A stretch of 64,000 nt of DNA from assembly GCA_002811645.1 (NCBI GenBank), contig PDIP01000025.1, forward strand, positions 25,996-89,995. Direction: 5' to 3'. A program made the translations under genes and the position numbers. The notes below the pieces were generated by a model that worked only from the letters and a program-made list of their open reading frames with translations, searched no databases and was not told the origin of the DNA. Positions within the stretch are counted from its first letter, which is position 1. Every line of letters begins with the position of its first letter. Positions 1-9,900 of this stretch are shown in pieces. The stretch is from Corallochytrium limacisporum (Eukaryota; Opisthokonta).

Positions 1-332
1 GTGCTTTGTGTGCAATCTACTATTCTTTAACGGTGAGAAGTTTTGGGCCGTGGCATCATGACTAACACGTTCGCCACTTTCAAACGTTTTGTTAATTTTC
101 CCGTATCAAAAGGAACAGGACACTATCCTCCCATTGTTAGGACTATCCATGTTGACCTTGACACCTGGCGTGTATCATCTGCACATTGCCTACGGTGCGT
201 ACTGTGGATGGCCTGGTTATAGCTACGCAGATGTTCCAAATCTTTTCTAGAACCCATCCACTTGAAATTATGATTATTAGAGTCTCTTTAAAGAACCCGC
301 AGTTTTCCTTCCGTTGTTACAGGACCCATGGA
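1..332. other. Intergenic, 3' flank of the first gene
   Basis: No coding region is supported here. It is the downstream flank of the minus-strand gene that ends at 333. On the minus strand a TGTAAC follows the stop codon within about 20 bases and could be part of its 3' UTR. The left neighbour lies outside the window. Confidence 0.6.
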
Positions 333-2864
333 TTACTTCGGTTGGTTAGCAGCATCTACCTTCTGAAAGAACGCGTCCAGGGCCGCACCAGCCTTTGGCT
401 GCTGCTGTTGTGACTGCAGCTGTCGCAAAAGCTGCTCTTCGCTCATTGGTGGCTGACCAGAGGTTGGTGGATTACCAGGTGGCGGTCCCTGAGGTGGAAT
501 CATGCCCGGAGGTGGCGGTCCCCGGTAGTTTGGAGGATAGCCAGTGTATCCCGCACCTGGAGGTGGGCCGCCTGGAGGCGGGCCTCCCATGTATGGAGGG
601 CCCTGCATGCCGGGGCGAGGCGGTCCTTGCTGCGGAATGCCCTGTTGGGGTATGCCCTGAGGAGGACCGTGGCCGGGAGGAGGCGGTGTGCCCATTCCCG
701 GAGGAGGGATCCTCATGCCTGTGTGCATGCCCGGGTGCGGTGGGTAGGGCATCGTGGCGGGACCACCAGGTGGAGGAGGTGTGCTGGTGCTACCTGACGG
801 AGGTAGGCGGTGCTGACCGTACAGGTAATCAAGGCTACCAGGGCCACGCGGCTGACCCTGCTGTTGCTGCTGCTGTGGCGGCGGCTGTTGCGGCGGCTGT
901 TGCGGTTGAGAAGCGGGAAGTGGCGGTTGCTGCTGCGGCGGCTGCTGCTGCTGCGGCGGCGGATACATGCCCGCAGGGTATTGAGGGGGACGCTGATTCG
1001 GACTCCCCATAGCCATGGGCGGCATCATACCCGGTGGAGGCCCACGAGGTTGCATGCCCGGAGGCACCTGCTGCGTCTGTTGCGGAGGAAGGGGCGGCGT
1101 GGCCTGCTGTGCAGGATGCTGTATGGGATGTCCGGCAGGAGGTCCTTGCTGCGCCTGTTGCGGCTGCTGCCTTTGATCCATAGTGGGATAGGTGTAGTGT
1201 TGCGGTGCAGGCTTGTCCTGAGAGACAGGGGTGCTCTTACCAGACGATCCTTGGCTTCCCGTATTAGCCCCTCCGGCCTTTTCGGCAGCCATTTGTGCCT
1301 TTTTCTTTGCACGCATGGCCTTCAAAACAGAGGTGGGAACGTTGCCGCCGAATGCCTTCAAGTCAATGCCAGTGTCAGTGGTTGGTCGCGGTGGTTGCTG
1401 GGCTTGTGCCTGCGGCGGCTGCTGAGGCATTGGCACCGCCTGCTGCTGTGGGACCTGTTGCACCTGGTGACCCGGATGAGGGGGTCTCTGCTGCCACATT
1501 GGATGCATTTGCTGCTGCTGGCTCGGGTGCTGCATCGGCGGTACCTGTTGGAACGGAGGTTGCTGCTGTGGAGTTGGTCCCCTGTTCTCTTTGAGCATTT
1601 GGCCGACCTTGGCGATGTCGTCGTCATCATCAAACATGGCAGAGAAGCGGCTCTCCTGTTGCTCCCACATCTTCTCTATTTCCTGCATATCCTCTTCCTC
1701 TACCCGTCTACCATTGGTTGCCAACTTTGACATGTCCGTTTCCAAGGCGCCCATGTCTCCGAAGGTGTCTTCGTTGGCAGCGTCTGGATCATCCAAATCA
1801 CCCTTAGGGCGACCCTCATCCCGAGGCAACACACCGAATGAGAATTCCCCGGCGTCATTGGTACCAAACAGATCTCTCTTCTTGCCTGGTTTTTCTTTGC
1901 GGCCAGGCTCATCCCGCGGGAGAACCCCAAAAGCAAAATTACCCTCATCATCGAGTCCCATCCTCGTTGTACGCTCACTGCGCTCCTTCCGAGACAAGCC
2001 CTGAAGCATACCATAGCTGTCATCGTCTGGATCTGGAAGTGCAGGTGCACTGCTCATATCACCAAAGGTGTCGTCATTGCGGGAGTCGTAATCGTCATTC
2101 TGATGGTGGTCTTTCTGGGTATAGGGGGAATAGCCTGAGCCACTTTGGCCCCTCTGACGACCGCGACGCACGTCTCGATCCGCTCCGCGGGAGTCTAAAA
2201 GCCTATCACGACTACCCCTGGTACCGCCACTGTTTTCATAGCTGCGAGTACGGCTCAAACTGTTGTTCTCCATCTGGATGGTCTTAATTAAGCCCTTCTT
2301 AAGGCCTGGAGGAGCAGCCTTACAGATTGGCATATCTTTCAAAGCCATCAGCTCAGGCAAAGAATATTTGTGATCGCCTAACTTTTGCGGATAGATCAAT
2401 TTTTGCTTTGCAGCAAAGTCACGCTCAATTTCTGCTTGGCGGGCAGCATGTAGGTCTCGCTCAGCTTGCAAAGCCACCTCCAGCATTTCTGCTCTCATAG
2501 CAGGATTGCCTCCTGACGGCAATGTCTGAGATTCATCGTCAGTTTGGACTCTCCCAAATATGGCATCCACTGGCGAAGCACCCGGGGGAAGCCCAGCAGG
2601 TGCATCTGGCTTCCTCTGCAAAAATGACGAGAAATCGAAAGCTTCCTTTCGTGGACTGGTGGAGGCTGCAGTGGCCCCCATCAGCACCCTTTCAATATCA
2701 TTGGCCTTCACGGAAGGTATCTGATTGCGTGACTGCCTACCACCACCGTAGTCACCGCGTCTTGATCCCTTGCGATCGCTGCTACGACGTCCTCCATTTG
2801 AGCGTTCAGGATTGGTCGCCCACCGTGGATCATTTTCCACGTCATTTCGTGGCCTATTTGCCAT
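333..2864 (-). CDS. Putative eIF4E-binding, Pro/Gln-rich disordered protein (4E-T-like)
   Basis: An 843-residue protein that looks almost wholly disordered. The first 60 residues are Arg/Ser/Gly-rich like an RNA-binding tail. At residues 167-173 it has YSLPELM, a match to the canonical eIF4E-binding pattern Y-x4-L-hydrophobic, followed by ALKDMP. That arrangement resembles the start of eIF4E-binding proteins such as 4E-T. An FDF triplet lies near residue 76; FDF-type motifs in 4E-T and EDC3 bind DDX6 helicase. The middle is acidic and carries two pairs of duplicated motifs, (D/E)DTFGDM and F(A/S)FGVLPRDE. The C-terminal half is a long Pro/Gln/Gly/Met-rich tract typical of translation-repression or P-body proteins. 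The motifs are seen directly; the role in cap-dependent translation is inferred. The ATG at 2864 begins MANRPRND, and no globular domain was recognised. Antisense open frames inside it are produced by the biased codons. Confidence 0.6.
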   Translation of the reverse strand: MANRPRNDVENDPRWATNPERSNGGRRSSDRKGSRRGDYGGGRQSRNQIPSVKANDIERVLMGATAASTSPRKEAFDFSSFLQRKPDAPAGLPPGASPVDAIFGRVQTDDESQTLPSGGNPAMRAEMLEVALQAERDLHAARQAEIERDFAAKQKLIYPQKLGDHKYSLPELMALKDMPICKAAPPGLKKGLIKTIQMENNSLSRTRSYENSGGTRGSRDRLLDSRGADRDVRRGRQRGQSGSGYSPYTQKDHHQNDDYDSRNDDTFGDMSSAPALPDPDDDSYGMLQGLSRKERSERTTRMGLDDEGNFAFGVLPRDEPGRKEKPGKKRDLFGTNDAGEFSFGVLPRDEGRPKGDLDDPDAANEDTFGDMGALETDMSKLATNGRRVEEEDMQEIEKMWEQQESRFSAMFDDDDDIAKVGQMLKENRGPTPQQQPPFQQVPPMQHPSQQQQMHPMWQQRPPHPGHQVQQVPQQQAVPMPQQPPQAQAQQPPRPTTDTGIDLKAFGGNVPTSVLKAMRAKKKAQMAAEKAGGANTGSQGSSGKSTPVSQDKPAPQHYTYPTMDQRQQPQQAQQGPPAGHPIQHPAQQATPPLPPQQTQQVPPGMQPRGPPPGMMPPMAMGSPNQRPPQYPAGMYPPPQQQQPPQQQPPLPASQPQQPPQQPPPQQQQQQGQPRGPGSLDYLYGQHRLPPSGSTSTPPPPGGPATMPYPPHPGMHTGMRIPPPGMGTPPPPGHGPPQGIPQQGIPQQGPPRPGMQGPPYMGGPPPGGPPPGAGYTGYPPNYRGPPPPGMIPPQGPPPGNPPTSGQPPMSEEQLLRQLQSQQQQPKAGAALDAFFQKVDAANQPK

Positions 2865-3497
2865 TATTTGTTCAATTGGATGGTGTAAATTTCTATAATG
2901 AGATGCTCACATTGCGGTGTATGTTTGTGAGCACAGTACCCTAGGCTCTTATTTACTCTTTCTACCGAACTCAAATGAGTACGTGGCAAATGACATAGCG
3001 CCTACCTTAAAAGATTGTCTAGAAAATAGTTTAAAATACCATCACCTATGTGGACTCAAAGAAGGAATTAAACATGACCACTCAAGAGCTCTTGCTGTGT
3101 AATCACGCACACCATTATATCTGGTAAGTGCCACACACCCATTTCTGCTGCAAATCACAAACGTGGTTGTACGGTCCCTCCTTGCAAACGGGCACATCCA
3201 TTCCTGCTGCTACATGTGTGCACCGTACTGCAATCGCTCAGCATATAGTATGACGGGGACTTCGGCACTTTCGTGCGATGAACGGGAGAGATCGTCGGCC
3301 CGCAAACGGCCATATGGTTACCACAAAGCAAGGGCGAAAGTGTTCCTGAGACACAGCCCCGAGCAGCTGGAACAAGCGAGCGAAGTGCAAACACTGCGCC
3401 GTCCCCAGCCGGCAATGACAATGGACTTTTTCATCGCACAGCCATTACTGTCGCACCAAAACAGAGGGGCGAGGGGGCTGCGGTGCTGCCGCTGTTG

Positions 3498-3543
3498 CCC
3501 CCCCCCCCCACAGCAAAATACCCCCCCCCCCCACAGCAAAATA
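3498..3543. repeat. Two tandem 23-base units, each C12 plus ACAGCAAAATA
   Basis: Twelve C followed by ACAGCAAAATA is repeated exactly, then CCCC and ACATGCC follow. This gives a 46-base direct repeat ending in a partial third unit. Slippage or local duplication is the simplest origin. Confidence 0.85.
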
Positions 3544-3810
3544 CCCCACATGCCTGCTCAGGGCTTCGCGGGCCATACCACCTAACATTCAGTATGGGGT
3601 CTCTCAGGGACCTGTCTGGCAGATACCAACTTTTTTTTTCCAACCGCTGTTGTTTTCCCTTTTATCTATTTATTTCCCTGCCTTTCTTGCAGTTTTAATG
3701 GGTTGCAGGGAAGGGGAGGGGGACCGTCCGCGCTCCCCCCCCCCCCTTGGTGGAAGTCAACCTCATTAGCATGGATTCATGAGCTGGCACGGGTGAGGGG
3801 TTTGGTGGTG

Positions 3811-3832
3811 AGAGCGAGCGAGAGAGAGAGAG
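3811..3832 (+). repeat. GA-rich simple repeat
   Basis: AGAGCGAGCG followed by an AG dinucleotide run. It lies in non-coding sequence. Confidence 0.85.
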
Positions 3833-4094
3833 CCGTTTCGGGGTCTGCCACGAGGTTGCTTTCCCGACCCCGCCGTCTCCAACACCCCTTGCCTAGGCAC
3901 CCTTTCCGTGCGAAACCCTCTGGCAGGGCCTCTACGGACTCGCCACCCTCTCACCCGGTGGCACCCATCTCATGGCCACTGGGCGCTGTCTTCATGAACT
4001 CACCTTGAACATCACCTTTCCTGCAGTAATCCAGCCCTACATGGAAGTGAGAATGAACGCGGCTGAACACTTAAACGGACCTTCTTTAACATAG

Positions 4095-4100
4095 TTTATT
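4095..4100 (-). promoter_or_regulatory. Candidate polyadenylation signal AATAAA for MTU1
   Basis: On the minus strand AATAAA directly follows the TGA stop codon. The hexamer is canonical, but its use is inferred. Confidence 0.35.
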
Positions 4101-5453
4101 TCATACTGATGAGACCAAGTCCTCAGCAAAGCCAATCTCTGGTTGAGGGACATGGGTCAAGCCTTCGTGGTATAGTGTGGGCCCAGTGCCACTAATGGTT
4201 CCTCCACCGAGGCACTCATCATCTCTGTAGAAAGCAGCAATCTGTCCCGGATTCACTGCGCGCATGGGAGTCGTAAGCGTCACTCTTGCTTTAACGAAGA
4301 CATCAGAATCGCCAGCGAGGTCACCATCGACGTCCACTTGAACCTTGGCGGAGAAGAGAGTCTGACGGTGCCGGATCCGCACAAAGCAGTCAACTGCACC
4401 ATCATCGGACTGTTTGGCAAGCCGAGCCATTGTTGGCCCCATGTATAGTCGATCGACAGAGAAGTTGTTGGTGTAGAGCAAAGGATGGTTCACTCCAGGT
4501 GCAATGTGCACGGTATTCTTCAATCCGTCCTTGCGGACCACATACATCTTCTTTCCACGCTCCTCAAGAGGAACTGATGGGTGGCCATCGCGCGAGCGAA
4601 CATGCTTGACCATCTGACCTACTGTAAAGTTGAAATGCCCCATGTGATGCACACCCGGGATTACCTCTTCAGTCCTCCCGTCGACGAATGATCCAGGTAA
4701 CGGATCAATGTAGTTCCCCAAGAAGTCCGAAAAGCTACGACGTTTCCCTACAAAGCAGACCCCCATGCTTTCCGGCTTATTCGCGACTGGCAGATCAAGA
4801 CTCATGGCAATCTCGCGCACCTGAGCCTTGTACAATCCACCTAATGGAAAGATGCACCGCCTTAGACGATCTTGAGGAATTCCTGATAGGAAAAAAGTTT
4901 GGTCCTTGTCCGGATCCGTAGCACACTTCAATACAACGGATCCTGCAGGATCATCCAAAAAGTCAAGGTTTGCATAATGACCCGTGCTAAGGTAATCTGC
5001 CCCAATGTCCTTCTTAATCCGATCCATAAACGCCCTGAACTTGATCTCCCTATTGCAGAAGAAGTCAGGATTTGGTGTGAAACCAGCTTCGTACGCGTTT
5101 ATGAATGGCTCAAATACATCGTGCCAGTATTCTTGTTCTAGATTGAATTCATGAAACGGTATTCCAAGGTGTTTGCATACTGCAGCAGCATCTGCAGCGT
5201 CTGCGTCAGCCGTGCACACTCCGGTCTCTTCCAGACCGTTCCAATTACGCATAAACGCGCCAACTACATTATATCCACAACGTTTCAAAAGAAATGCTGC
5301 CACTGATGAATCTACACCTCCACTCATACCAATCACGACCTTTGAACGCTTTGGTGGCCATGCTTTGGTCTGTAAATGAAAAGATCTCCGACTGCCAATG
5401 ACACGGAGGTGCTGGCTTCCAAATATTCTTTGCAAATGCCGTGACAATATCAT
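4101..5453 (-). CDS. TRMU: Mitochondrial tRNA-specific 2-thiouridylase (MnmA/MTU1)
   Basis: A 450-residue MnmA-family enzyme. It transfers sulfur to U34 of mitochondrial tRNAs for Lys, Glu and Gln after adenylating the base. The ATP-binding PP-loop SGGVDSS is at residues 44-50. The catalytic cysteine pair is C133 in TPNPDFFCN and C233 in ESMGVCFVG. The ATP/tRNA-contacting DKDQTFFLSG is at 182-191, and the C-terminal beta-barrel domain ends in a conserved (Y/F)(Y/R)xDECLGGG-like stretch. The first 35 residues are basic with few acids (MILSRHLQRIFGS), as expected for a mitochondrial targeting peptide, so the ATG at 5453 is a sensible start. Length matches the family (about 360-430 plus a presequence). 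It diverges from the alpha/beta hydrolase gene across about 570 bp. Nothing is broken or missing. Confidence 0.95.
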   Translation of the reverse strand: MILSRHLQRIFGSQHLRVIGSRRSFHLQTKAWPPKRSKVVIGMSGGVDSSVAAFLLKRCGYNVVGAFMRNWNGLEETGVCTADADAADAAAVCKHLGIPFHEFNLEQEYWHDVFEPFINAYEAGFTPNPDFFCNREIKFRAFMDRIKKDIGADYLSTGHYANLDFLDDPAGSVVLKCATDPDKDQTFFLSGIPQDRLRRCIFPLGGLYKAQVREIAMSLDLPVANKPESMGVCFVGKRRSFSDFLGNYIDPLPGSFVDGRTEEVIPGVHHMGHFNFTVGQMVKHVRSRDGHPSVPLEERGKKMYVVRKDGLKNTVHIAPGVNHPLLYTNNFSVDRLYMGPTMARLAKQSDDGAVDCFVRIRHRQTLFSAKVQVDVDGDLAGDSDVFVKARVTLTTPMRAVNPGQIAAFYRDDECLGGGTISGTGPTLYHEGLTHVPQPEIGFAEDLVSSV

Positions 5454-6022
5454 TTTGGTTCTATTTTCACTACGATCCCTTCATCATGTTATCTTCCTAC
5501 AAGTTACACTCTAACATCCACCCTGATAACTCGCTCAGTCACCCTGATTCAACTACACTTCGATACAAGTACCTCGGTTGCGGCCCCCATGTGAAGATCC
5601 ATCCGCCTGGGTGAGGCGAGTACCTCCCACCTGACCCACCCTACAGCGGTCCCTAAAATACATCAATAGTATTGATATTTAATTGTATCAAACCTGAGCC
5701 ATTTTGGGGCAAACACGGCAGGAGGGGGTTCCTTGCCTAAAAATAGGGGCCCGGGGTTGGGAGCGAGGTGTGCGTAAAAATAATGCCATAGAATGAAGTG
5801 GAAAGAACAAGCAATTGCTTGACCGTTGGTCATGCTGCAGAATTTCGTATAGCCTCCTGGTGTTTGCCTTCTTTTAGACTTCTCTTGCTTCCGCCTGCAG
5901 ATCAAGGCATCGTATGTTACATAACCGCACTGGTAGAAGAAGGAGAAGTAAGGGAGAGTTCCCATCCTTAGTTGCCTTGGATGTGGATCTGTTTGGACTT
6001 TTATCACGGGTCGTCGAACATT
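5454..6022. other. Divergent promoter region between MTU1 and the alpha/beta hydrolase
   Basis: No convincing gene. It must contain the 5' ends of both flanking genes. A 15-base near-palindrome, ATCAATAGTATTGAT, lies at 5662-5676. The minus-strand open frame 5663-6295 overlaps the hydrolase antisense and has no recognisable content. Confidence 0.6.
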
Positions 6023-6871
6023 ATGGCAGTCACTCAGGCATTCTGCAAAGGTGCCTCTTCTGGCATACAGCTTGCTTACTGGCTGCGCCAGGGAGCGAAC
6101 AACACGAGACTCCCCTTGGTACTCATCCACGGACTGGGATGTACCAATAACGACTGGGGTGATTTCGTGTCCAAGTTTCCAACAGAGCGGACAGTGATCA
6201 CACTGGATAACCGCGGAATAGGTGAAAGTACCGTGCCTGAACAACCCTTTACCCTGGCAGACATGGCTGATGATGTTGCTTCTCTTCTTGATCATCTACA
6301 AATCAAGGAAGCAGCGGTCATGGGTGTGAGCATGGGTGGCATGATTGCTGAAAATTTTGCAATCAAGTACGCAGATCGGTGCAAGAAGCTGATTTTGGGA
6401 TGCACAACCTTTGGAGGTAAAGAGACAGTTGCTAGCAAGGAGAGCAAAGAGTTTTTCAAAATGCAACAGCGCATGCTTCAAGAGAAATGGGACCGTGAGC
6501 GCGGGACTCGAGAGTCAATGAAGTTTGCTTTCCCGGAAGCATGGCGCAAGGCAAACCCTGAACGGTATGAATGGGAGATCCAAAACCAACTGAAGAGCAG
6601 GCGTACCGCCAAGGGCTACATGTATCATATTATGGCCATCCAGGGACACGATATGAAGGATGAACTACACAAGATTGAGTGTCCGACCCTTGTCATTCAC
6701 GGTACAGAGGATCACGTCATTCCAGTAGAGAATGGCAAGTTGGTTAGCATGTGCATCAAGCAGTCTGTATTTGCCCAGCTCAACGGGGAGGGCCACAATT
6801 TCTGGGCCAGCGCTGGTGAACCTAGTGCACGTGCCATCGAGACTTTCATCGAGCAGAGCAGCCGGCTATGA
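6023..6871 (+). CDS. Alpha/beta-hydrolase fold protein
   Basis: A 282-residue single-domain alpha/beta hydrolase, counting from the ATG at 6023 (MAVTQAFCKG). The open frame continues about 17 codons upstream but without an ATG. The oxyanion-hole HGLG is near residue 36, the nucleophile elbow GVSMGG has Ser103, the acid is Asp230 in GTEDHVIP and the base is His258 in NGEGHNFW. All triad members are therefore present. Strand-turn spacing resembles 3-oxoadipate enol-lactonase, C-C hydrolase and related small esterases, but the substrate cannot be told. No signal peptide or membrane anchor is visible, so it is probably soluble. It converges on the next gene with a 101-bp gap; AATAAA at 6918 may be its polyadenylation signal. 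Confidence 0.85.
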   Translation: MAVTQAFCKGASSGIQLAYWLRQGANNTRLPLVLIHGLGCTNNDWGDFVSKFPTERTVITLDNRGIGESTVPEQPFTLADMADDVASLLDHLQIKEAAVMGVSMGGMIAENFAIKYADRCKKLILGCTTFGGKETVASKESKEFFKMQQRMLQEKWDRERGTRESMKFAFPEAWRKANPERYEWEIQNQLKSRRTAKGYMYHIMAIQGHDMKDELHKIECPTLVIHGTEDHVIPVENGKLVSMCIKQSVFAQLNGEGHNFWASAGEPSARAIETFIEQSSRL

Positions 6872-6917
6872 AATCGACAATGTACAACAAGCAGCTACAG
6901 GCGACCTGCGAAACAGT

Positions 6918-6923
6918 AATAAA
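6918..6923 (+). promoter_or_regulatory. Candidate polyadenylation signal AATAAA
   Basis: It lies about 47 bases after the hydrolase stop, inside the short convergent gap. Assigned by motif only. Confidence 0.35.
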
Positions 6924-6972
6924 CTACATCTTTGCATGTGAAAACAATTACGAATTTATATACAGTATCAGA

Positions 6973-9900
6973 TTAGTCCTTGGGAGGACGAGGTGGTGGC
7001 ATATCAGCATCAGTCTTCGGGGGACGAGGCGGTGGGGTTTCCTTCGGTGGCAGGGCAGGCAGTGGCTCCTGTTTCTTCTTTCCGGGATCGATTCTTCCAG
7101 AGTTGCGGTCCGGGATTTTTACAGGAGGCGGCCGCATGTCCTCGCGGCTGCGTGGGCGCTCCATACGTTCCTTCGAGCCTGACCGTGAAGCGGGCTTAGA
7201 GTTGTCGCCCTCCTTCGAGCCGGAGCGAGAACGTGAAGGTTCTGCAAAGTCTTTGTGAGGCCGGGACTTTAGTGATGAGCGTTCGGGATCTTTGGCACTC
7301 GATGGCTGGGCCTTCTCACCGCTCTTGGATCCTTCCACCAGCTCTCCTCGAGATCGAGACTTGGATTTGCGAGACGATTTAGAAGCCAGTGAGGCGCGCT
7401 CAGGATTGTGATGTCCTGGGCTTGGTCGGACGGGGGCTCCGTAGGCGCCACCTTGGGCGCGCGGTTTTGGCTCCTTTTTCGGCTCATTCTTTAGTTCCTT
7501 CTTCGTTTCCTTTTTGTTCTCTTTGTCCTTGTTCTTCTTGAAGATGGAGAAAATTCCCTTCTTCTTGCTCTTTTCAGGTTTTTCAGAAGACCCCTCTAGA
7601 GACATTTTCGATTCTTTGGCAGGGGTCACGTTCATGTAGGCACTCTCCGGGTTCGCCTTTGACGAGGTACTGGCAGGAACCTGGACATCAGCTCCCTTCG
7701 AGTGCCGCCTGCTCTTGTCTACAGAGCCTGATCGAGAGCCTGTACGTGACCTTGGTTTGGACGATGACGGCTGTCCTGCCACCCGTGGAGAGCCATAGGC
7801 CCCTGAACTCCTTGATCCCCTCCGGGAATTAGATTCCCCTCCCCTATCAATTGAAGACTTTGACGCACTGCGTTTGACTGTCTTTGGTCTGTCAGAGTCG
7901 CCCACCTCTCGTGGGGTCTCCGCATTCGGAAGCTTACCCTTCTCAATGGAGGACTTTGACGCACTGCGTTTGACTGTCTTTGGTCCGTCAGATTCGCCAA
8001 CCTCCCGTGGAGTCTCCGCATTCGGGAGCTTATCCTTCTCAATGGATGACTTTGACGCACTCCGTTTGACTGGTTTTGGTCTGTCAGATTCACCCACCTC
8101 TTGCGGAGTCTCTTCGGTTGCCAGCTTACTCCTATCAATGGAAGACTTGGAAGAAGTGCGCTTGGGCGGTTTAGGTTTCTCCGTTGTTCTAGCATCATTT
8201 ATGTTCTCCGCATCAGGCACTTTACTCCCATCATTAGAGGACTTGGAAATGTTGCGTTTTGGTCGCACCGGCTTCTGCACTGGAACATCAGGTTGAGTCT
8301 CCCCATCAGGCAACTGAGTCCCGTCAGTAGAGGGCTTGGAAGACCTGCGCTTGGGCCGCTTCACAGACGAAGCTTCCGCAGGTACAACCTGTGCTTCTTC
8401 GGCCGACTTTGGCGTCGGCGCCTCCCGGGCGTGCGTTTCCTTATTTGAATCACCCGCCCCGCTCACCATCCCACCTAGAGCAACAGTTCCCGCTCCTTCC
8501 TCAAGAAGCTCAGTCTGCTGCTTCTTCGGCTGTGATTCGGTCTCATCTGTTGTTGCCTTCTGTGGCAGGACTTTTCGCTCGGATTCCCCCTGCTTATCTG
8601 CGGGTGCAACAGGGGTCTTTGAAACCTTTGAAGAGTCCATTGGAGCCGAGCTCTGGGACTCTCCGGGCGTTGAGGCTGCTGCACTTGCTACAGCTGCGGC
8701 ACCTGCTACAGCTGCGGCACCTGCCACGGCCGCGACCTTCCCATCACTCGGGGTCGTAGCGTCCTTTTGGGTACGTGACCCAGAACGGGAACCAGAACGG
8801 GAACCAGAACGGGAGCCCGAGCGAGAACCCTTGCGCGACCCAGACCTTCTTTCCGTAGATGGATCTGCATCGGTCCGGCGACTCCGGTTTACCGCGCCAT
8901 ACGCACCAGCCGCCCCGGCAGCAGTGCCAGCACGCTTGGAGCGGCTTCCTGAACGACTTGAGGGCCGGCTCGAGCTCTTCCTGCCTTCTTCTCCTTCGGG
9001 CTCACCTTCAGGCTCCTTAGATTTGGACTGTTTGCTTCCAAACAGCTTTGAGAAAAATGTGCCACCTTCCGACTTACTGAGATCATCCTTAGAACGAGGC
9101 TTCTTGTCCTTCCTCGATCTCCTCAGATTTCCCTGTTCGGCATATTCGGGATCAGTCTCTTTTGGCCGCAAGTCCTGAACGGGCAGGCCTGGCTCTGAGT
9201 GCTGACGCCGGTGCCTTTCCTTGGAACTTTTTCTGACGGGTGGCTCAGGCGCATCGCCCGTCGGACGTGACGATGGATCTAGTCCACTCAAAGAAATGGC
9301 AGATACACCCCCTCCCATGGCTCCTGCCATTACTACATTTTCCGCACTAACGGCCGTACCCCGAGGTGTGATGATGCCCTCCATTTCTGCACGATTCAAT
9401 TCTTGTGTCCGTCTAATGTCTACATACAGATTTGACGATGACTTTGATCGCGTGCGCTGGCCCGTTTTCCTGTAATTTTCAACCTTGCGGCGCAGTTCTG
9501 TCATCGCTTGCTCATCATTCAGATACTTCGGTCCGACAGATGCAGCGGTGCTGCGACGGAAGTCATCGATTTGTTGCTGCGACTTTGTATGGAATTCCTC
9601 CTCGCGCTGCTGGCGTTCCAATGCAGCCTGACCTTCCGGTCCACTGAGAGCAGCATCCATAATATTTCCCCGGGAGTCTCGTAAGATACGATCCTTCTCG
9701 TCTTCTTGACCATGAATGCGGCCCTTGTGCTTGTTGTAGAAATCAGCCCAGTCTGCTTCCGGCTCCACAATACCCCGCGGTGCAGGAGACGGCGAGCTCT
9801 TGACCGGACTGGGGGGACCTGACCGTGAGCCATAAGAACCAGGTGTAGTAGGTACACTATCTGCCAGCTTCTTAAGCTCCCTGCTATATTCTTCCTTGCG

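Larger units (their letters stand above)
2865..4100. other. Intergenic, low-complexity, no gene seen
   Basis: This is the upstream flank of the eIF4E-binding-like gene and the 3' flank of MTU1. Open frames here are short, overlap on both strands and resemble nothing. It holds three runs of 12 C, a duplicated C12 unit, a GA-rich tract and a run of 9 T. No RNA gene could be confirmed. Confidence 0.6.

Noticed and set aside
395-1730. Long plus-strand open frames opposite the eIF4E-binding-like gene (Leu/Arg/Ala-rich)
   Set aside because: They are antisense shadows of Pro/Gln codon runs; no domain, and the minus frame carries the real motifs.
3570-3585. GGCCATACCACCT resembling the start of 5S rRNA, with a T9 run downstream
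   Set aside because: Only about 13 bases match; the remaining 5S body is absent and the distance to the T run is too short.
3765-3774. ATTAGCATGG as in U6 snRNA
   Set aside because: Ten bases only; no ACAGAGA box or stem sequence around it.
5663-6295. 210-codon minus-strand frame overlapping the hydrolase start
   Set aside because: No recognisable content, and it lies antisense to a well-supported alpha/beta hydrolase.
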